64,000 bases of DNA, from assembly GCF_000685235.1 (NCBI RefSeq), contig NZ_ARYH01000003.1, forward strand, positions 372,001 through 436,000, given 5' to 3'. Of this stretch, positions 60,860-64,000 are shown piece after piece. The notes beneath the pieces were generated by a model. That model made no database searches, was not told the DNA's origin, and saw only the letters and a program-made list of their open reading frames with translations. Numbering within the stretch: the stretch's first letter is position 1; each line of letters begins with the position of its first letter. Made by a program: the position numbers and the translations under genes. This stretch comes from Hyphomonas adhaerens MHS-3 (GTDB lineage Bacteria > Pseudomonadota > Alphaproteobacteria > Caulobacterales > Hyphomonadaceae).

Positions 60860-60926
60860 GTGTGGCGATCCTCAAAAAGCGGAAGGCGGCGCGATAGAGT
60901 CGCGCCACCGGGAAGGTTCTATCCGT

Positions 60927-61316
60927 TTAGACGCGGCGGCGTTTCGGCGGGCGGCACCCATTGTGCGGGATCGGCGTGGTGTCGCTGATCGCAGTAACCG
61001 TCAGGCCGGCAGCCTGAAGGGCACGCAGAGCGCTCTCACGGCCCGAGCCCGGACCACGGACGAGAACCTCGACGGTTTGCAGGCCATGATCCATGGCCTT
61101 CTTGGCGGCATCTTCAGCGGCCATCTGGGCAGCATACGGGGTCGACTTACGCGATCCCTTGAAGCCCATCGTGCCCGATGAAGACCAGGAGATGGTGTTC
61201 CCCTGCGCATCGGTGATGGTGACCATCGTGTTGTTGAAGCTGGAGTTCACATGAACAACACCCGAGGTGATGTTCTTGCGTTCCTTGCGGCGGACGCGGG
61301 TCGTCTCACGAGCCAT
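60927..61316 (-). CDS. rpsK: 30S ribosomal protein S11
   Basis: 129 residues. Conserved [35 protein letters not shown] and the C-terminal [18 protein letters not shown] are present. It binds the 690 loop of 16S rRNA in the platform. Located 13 bases after rpsM and 67 bases before rpoA. Confidence 0.99.
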   Translation of the reverse strand: MARETTRVRRKERKNITSGVVHVNSSFNNTMVTITDAQGNTISWSSSGTMGFKGSRKSTPYAAQMAAEDAAKKAMDHGLQTVEVLVRGPGSGRESALRALQAAGLTVTAISDTTPIPHNGCRPPKRRRV

Positions 61317-61329
61317 GACGAACTACCCC

Positions 61330-61698
61330 TTACTTCTTCTTGCCGGCGATCGGCTTGGCTGGACCCTTGCGGGTACGTGCGTTGGTGTGCGTCCGCTGAC
61401 CGCGAACCGGCAGCTTGCGGCGATGGCGCAGGCCACGGTAGCAGCCAAGATCCATCAGACGCTTGATGTTCATCGACGTGTCGCGGCGCAGGTCACCTTC
61501 GACCATGTAATCGGCGTCGATCGTTTCGCGGATCTTGATAACCTCAGCGTCGGTCAGTTCGTTCACGCGGCGGGACGCGTCAACGCCCACCTTATCGCAG
61601 ATTTCCTGTGCGAAGGACGGACCAATGCCGTGGATGTACCGCAGCGCAATGACGACGCGCTTGTTGGTCGGGATATTTACGCCTGCAATACGGGCCAA
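61330..61698 (-). CDS. rpsM: 30S ribosomal protein S13
   Basis: 122 residues. [20 protein letters not shown] at the start and [20 protein letters not shown] with a basic tail at the end are the family hallmarks. S13 contacts the 50S subunit and the P-site tRNA. A promoter-like sequence lies 104-131 bases upstream. Confidence 0.99.
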   Translation of the reverse strand: MARIAGVNIPTNKRVVIALRYIHGIGPSFAQEICDKVGVDASRRVNELTDAEVIKIRETIDADYMVEGDLRRDTSMNIKRLMDLGCYRGLRHRRKLPVRGQRTHTNARTRKGPAKPIAGKKK

Positions 61699-61801
61699 TG
61701 CCGGTTCTCCTCAAGCGGACTGTTCAAACATTAAAAGCGCGCCGAGCCGGAAACGGTCCGCCTCGCGCGCCGGCGATTAAGCCTTAAGCTAAGAATGGAG
61801 G

Positions 61802-61829
61802 CTTATAGCCGTGGAAATTAACGCGTCAA
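61802..61829 (-). promoter_or_regulatory. Candidate promoter of the rpsM-rpsK-rpoA-rplQ segment
   Basis: On the minus strand TTGACG (61829-61824), 16 bases, TATAAG (61807-61802), in the 147-base gap between adk and rpsM. It would let the alpha operon be read independently of secY-adk. Confidence 0.55.
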
Positions 61830-61845
61830 CAGCGGAATCCCAGCT

Positions 61846-62415
61846 TTATGCCGTCTCTTTCAGCGCAGCGTCGATCTGCTTTGCGACCTCGTCGATCGAG
61901 GCCATCCCGTCGACTTCCGTCAGGATGCTCCGCTCAGCGTAAATCGGCACCAGAGGGGCCGTGTCCTCATAGTACTTTTCAAGACGTTTCGAGAAGGTTT
62001 CCGGATTGTCATCCTTGCGCCCCTGCTCTTCAAAACGCTTGGTTACACGTGCCAGAAGCTGTTCGTCGTCCACCACGAGGCGGATGACGCGGTTCACTTC
62101 CGTGTCGCGCGACTTGAGCAGCTCGTCCAGGGCGCCTGCCTGGCCAACCGTACGCGGGAAGCCATCGAAGATAAATCCGGCGGCCCCTTTGTTGGCGGTG
62201 AGCTGTTCGTCGATCAGGGCGATCACGATCTCGTCGGAGACGAGGCCGCCTTCGTCCATGATCTTGGCAACACGCTGGCCCAGTTCCGAGCCTGAGGCAC
62301 GCGCAGCGCGCAACATGTCTCCTGTGGAGAGCTGGACGAAGCCACGCTCCTCAACCAGACGTTTCGCCTGCGTACCCTTCCCGGCCGCAGGCGGCCCGAA
62401 CAGTATCAAATTCAT
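61846..62415 (-). CDS. adk: Adenylate kinase
   Basis: 189 residues. Walker A is GPPAAGKGTQAK near the N-terminus, followed by QLSTGDMLRAA and GFIFDGFPRTVGQAGAL, and a short LID (no zinc cysteines) as in the short-type enzyme of alphaproteobacteria. It interconverts AMP, ADP and ATP. Its ATG overlaps the secY stop (ATGA), the classic secY-adk coupling. Confidence 0.98.
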   Translation of the reverse strand: MNLILFGPPAAGKGTQAKRLVEERGFVQLSTGDMLRAARASGSELGQRVAKIMDEGGLVSDEIVIALIDEQLTANKGAAGFIFDGFPRTVGQAGALDELLKSRDTEVNRVIRLVVDDEQLLARVTKRFEEQGRKDDNPETFSKRLEKYYEDTAPLVPIYAERSILTEVDGMASIDEVAKQIDAALKETA

Positions 62416-63770
62416 TTTTTCCGGCCCCCGAGCTTCGACTTCTTGATCATGCCTTCGTATTGATGCGCAATCAAATGCGACTGTATCTGCGTCACGGTGT
62501 CCATCGTCACCGACACCACAATCAGCAGAGATGTCCCGCCGATGTAAAACGGGATTTCTGGAAAATAGCGCCGCAACAGTTCTGGCAAAACACAGACAAA
62601 GGTCAAATAGAGCGCACCGATCACGGTCAGGCGAGTCAGCACATAGTCGAAGTAGGCGGCGGTGTTCGAACCGGGCCGGATACCCGGGATAAAACCACCA
62701 TATTTCCGGAGGTTATCCGCCGTTTCCTCGGGATTAAACATGATCGAGGTGTAGAAGAACGTGAAGAAGATCACGAGCACACAATAGGAGATGATGTGCG
62801 TCCAGGTGCCGGCCGAAAAGTTCGCCGCAAGCCAGGACAGAACCCCGTTCACATCCGTGTCCGCTGCTGCACCGGCTGCGTTACCGCCCATGAAGCCCAC
62901 GACAGTGAGCGGCAGCATCAGCAGGGCCGACGCAAAGATCGGGGGAATCACGCCCGCCGTGTTGATCTTGAGCGGCAGGAAGCTCTTCTGCCCCTGCGCA
63001 GCGCCATGCGCCTGCTGGCGCTTCGGATACTGGATCAGCAGCCGCCGCTGCGAGCGCTCCATGAACACGATGAACACAACCAGAGCGATCACCATGGCGG
63101 CGATTGCGATGACGAACACCACGTTGACCGAGGTAGCCCGCGCCTGGCTGATAAGGTTTACAATCGCCTTGGGCAGCTCTGCCACGATACCGGCGAAGAT
63201 GATCAGCGAGACGCCGTTCCCGATGCCGCGCGCGGTAATCTGCTCACCCATCCACATCAGCAGCATGGTGCCGCCCGTGAGGGTCACCACACCAGTCAGG
63301 ATGAAGAACGGCCCGGCGATGCCATCGATCCGGACATGCGAGAGCCCGGAAGAGATCGCGAATGACTGCACCAGCGCGAACGCCAGCGTCAGGTAACGGG
63401 TGTACTGGTTGATCTGCTTGCGGCCCGCCTCGCCTTCCTTCTTCAGCTTTTCGAGCGTCGGAGAGGCCTGGGTCATCATCTGGATGATGATGGAGGCCGT
63501 AATGTACGGCATCACGTTCAGGGCGAAGATGCCCATCCGCTCCACGGCCCCACCGGCAAACATGTTCATGTTGCCGAGAAGACCGCCGGACTGGCTTTCA
63601 AAGATCGACGCGTAAGCGACCGGGTCGAGACCGGGAATCGGGACGAAGGTGCCGAGCCGGTAGAGCAACAACATGCCCAGAGTAAACAGGATGCGGTTCT
63701 GAAGGTCCTTGGCCTTGGCAAAGGTTCCCAGATTTACATTGCGAGCCATCTGTTCTGCGGCATTGGCCAT
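62412..63770 (-). CDS. secY: Preprotein translocase subunit SecY
   Basis: 452 residues with ten membrane spans. N-terminal KAKDLQNRILFTLGMLLLYRLGTFVPIPG, the plug helix region, and the cytoplasmic loops QRRLLIQYPKRQQ and FNPEETADNLRKYGGFIPGIRPG needed for SecA and ribosome contact are conserved. It forms the protein-conducting channel with SecE and SecG. Between rplO and adk as in other alphaproteobacteria. Confidence 0.99.
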   Translation of the reverse strand: MANAAEQMARNVNLGTFAKAKDLQNRILFTLGMLLLYRLGTFVPIPGLDPVAYASIFESQSGGLLGNMNMFAGGAVERMGIFALNVMPYITASIIIQMMTQASPTLEKLKKEGEAGRKQINQYTRYLTLAFALVQSFAISSGLSHVRIDGIAGPFFILTGVVTLTGGTMLLMWMGEQITARGIGNGVSLIIFAGIVAELPKAIVNLISQARATSVNVVFVIAIAAMVIALVVFIVFMERSQRRLLIQYPKRQQAHGAAQGQKSFLPLKINTAGVIPPIFASALLMLPLTVVGFMGGNAAGAAADTDVNGVLSWLAANFSAGTWTHIISYCVLVIFFTFFYTSIMFNPEETADNLRKYGGFIPGIRPGSNTAAYFDYVLTRLTVIGALYLTFVCVLPELLRRYFPEIPFYIGGTSLLIVVSVTMDTVTQIQSHLIAHQYEGMIKKSKLGGRKK

Positions 63771-63858
63771 CGACGCTCGATCTCCCTGAAAATGCGTGCG
63801 CCGCCAAAATCGGCGGCGTCACGGTGTTTGTGAAGGGGTTCCGGGTAAAAACCTCTGT

Positions 63859-64000
63859 TTATTCTGCAGCCGTGTCTTTCGCGGCACCCGTAACCGTCAC
63901 CTTGCCGCCGGCCTTTTCAACGGCTTCGATAGCCGCCTTGGACGCGCCGGTCACTGTGATGTTGAGGTTTTTCGGAGCATCGCCCTTGGCCAGCAGGCGC
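63859..64000 (-). CDS. rplO: 50S ribosomal protein L15 (C-terminal fragment)
   Basis: Only the last 46 codons and stop are in the window; the gene continues past the right edge. The visible part, starting [20 protein letters not shown] and continuing [16 protein letters not shown], is the well-conserved L15 C-terminus, with a short alphaproteobacterial tail ([10 protein letters not shown]). It stands 88 bases before secY, in the usual order. Confidence 0.95.
   Translation of the reverse strand, partial: RLLAKGDAPKNLNITVTGASKAAIEAVEKAGGKVTVTGAAKDTAAE

Overview
The window is chromosomal DNA, GC-rich throughout, from an alphaproteobacterium. The best fit is a Hyphomonas/Caulobacter-like member of the Hyphomonadaceae. 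This rests on a GTTC-N7-GTTC LexA-type box before uvrA, a TipF-like degenerate EAL protein, an uvrA/ssb/gyrA/coaD/peptidyl-prolyl isomerase/queA gene neighbourhood of the kind seen in alphaproteobacteria, TonB-dependent uptake, and many short-chain dehydrogenase and acyl-CoA genes. I see no rRNA, tRNA, insertion sequence, prophage or CRISPR array. The assignment is inferred from gene content, not from a phylogeny.

Layout. 1-7 kb (minus strand): two YbjN-like secreted proteins, ribF with a MaoC dehydratase, a HAD hydrolase, a secreted unknown, a TipF-like c-di-GMP receptor, a lipoprotein that looks like a dead metallo-beta-lactamase fold, and an FAH-family enzyme. 7-10.5 kb (plus): a solitary DUF262/DUF1524 protein of the GmrSD type, then a coupled SDR-csaA-thioesterase group. 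10.4-22 kb: the DNA-metabolism block queA, PPIase, coaD, gyrA, ssb (minus) and uvrA (plus). It is interrupted by a class D beta-lactamase directly downstream of ssb and by a PAP2/Aur1-like membrane enzyme. 22-24.8 kb: a family of related multi-span membrane proteins. 24.9-29.3 kb: trmFO, an epimerase, a squalene/phytoene-synthase-like protein, a superoxide dismutase and a zinc-ribbon protein. 29.3-31.1 kb: a DEAD-box helicase with a leader and a bidirectional terminator.

31-56.3 kb is mostly catabolic and envelope functions: aldehyde dehydrogenase, enoyl-CoA hydratase, acyl-CoA dehydrogenase, two thioesterases (one lies at 10 kb), SDRs, flavin enzymes, GST, a nucleoside permease with a TonB receptor, M1 and S10 peptidases, a Kazal-type lipoprotein, a TetR/monooxygenase pair with a perfect 20-bp operator palindrome, an HD-family oxygenase-like protein and an amino-acid permease.

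56.4-59.4 kb is the most unusual stretch. RNA ligase rtcB follows a leader holding a 28-codon ORF and an intrinsic-terminator-like hairpin with a competing 12-bp pairing. Downstream, an unrecognised 353-residue protein (perhaps PcfJ-like) has its own sigma-70-type promoter, a strong 5' hairpin and a perfect anti-SD match. 59.4-64 kb is the end of the ribosomal superoperon: rplO (partial), secY, adk, rpsM, rpsK, rpoA, rplQ.

Starts were chosen by Shine-Dalgarno spacing, signal peptides and overlap with neighbours. Hairpin and promoter calls were made by eye, without folding or scoring software.
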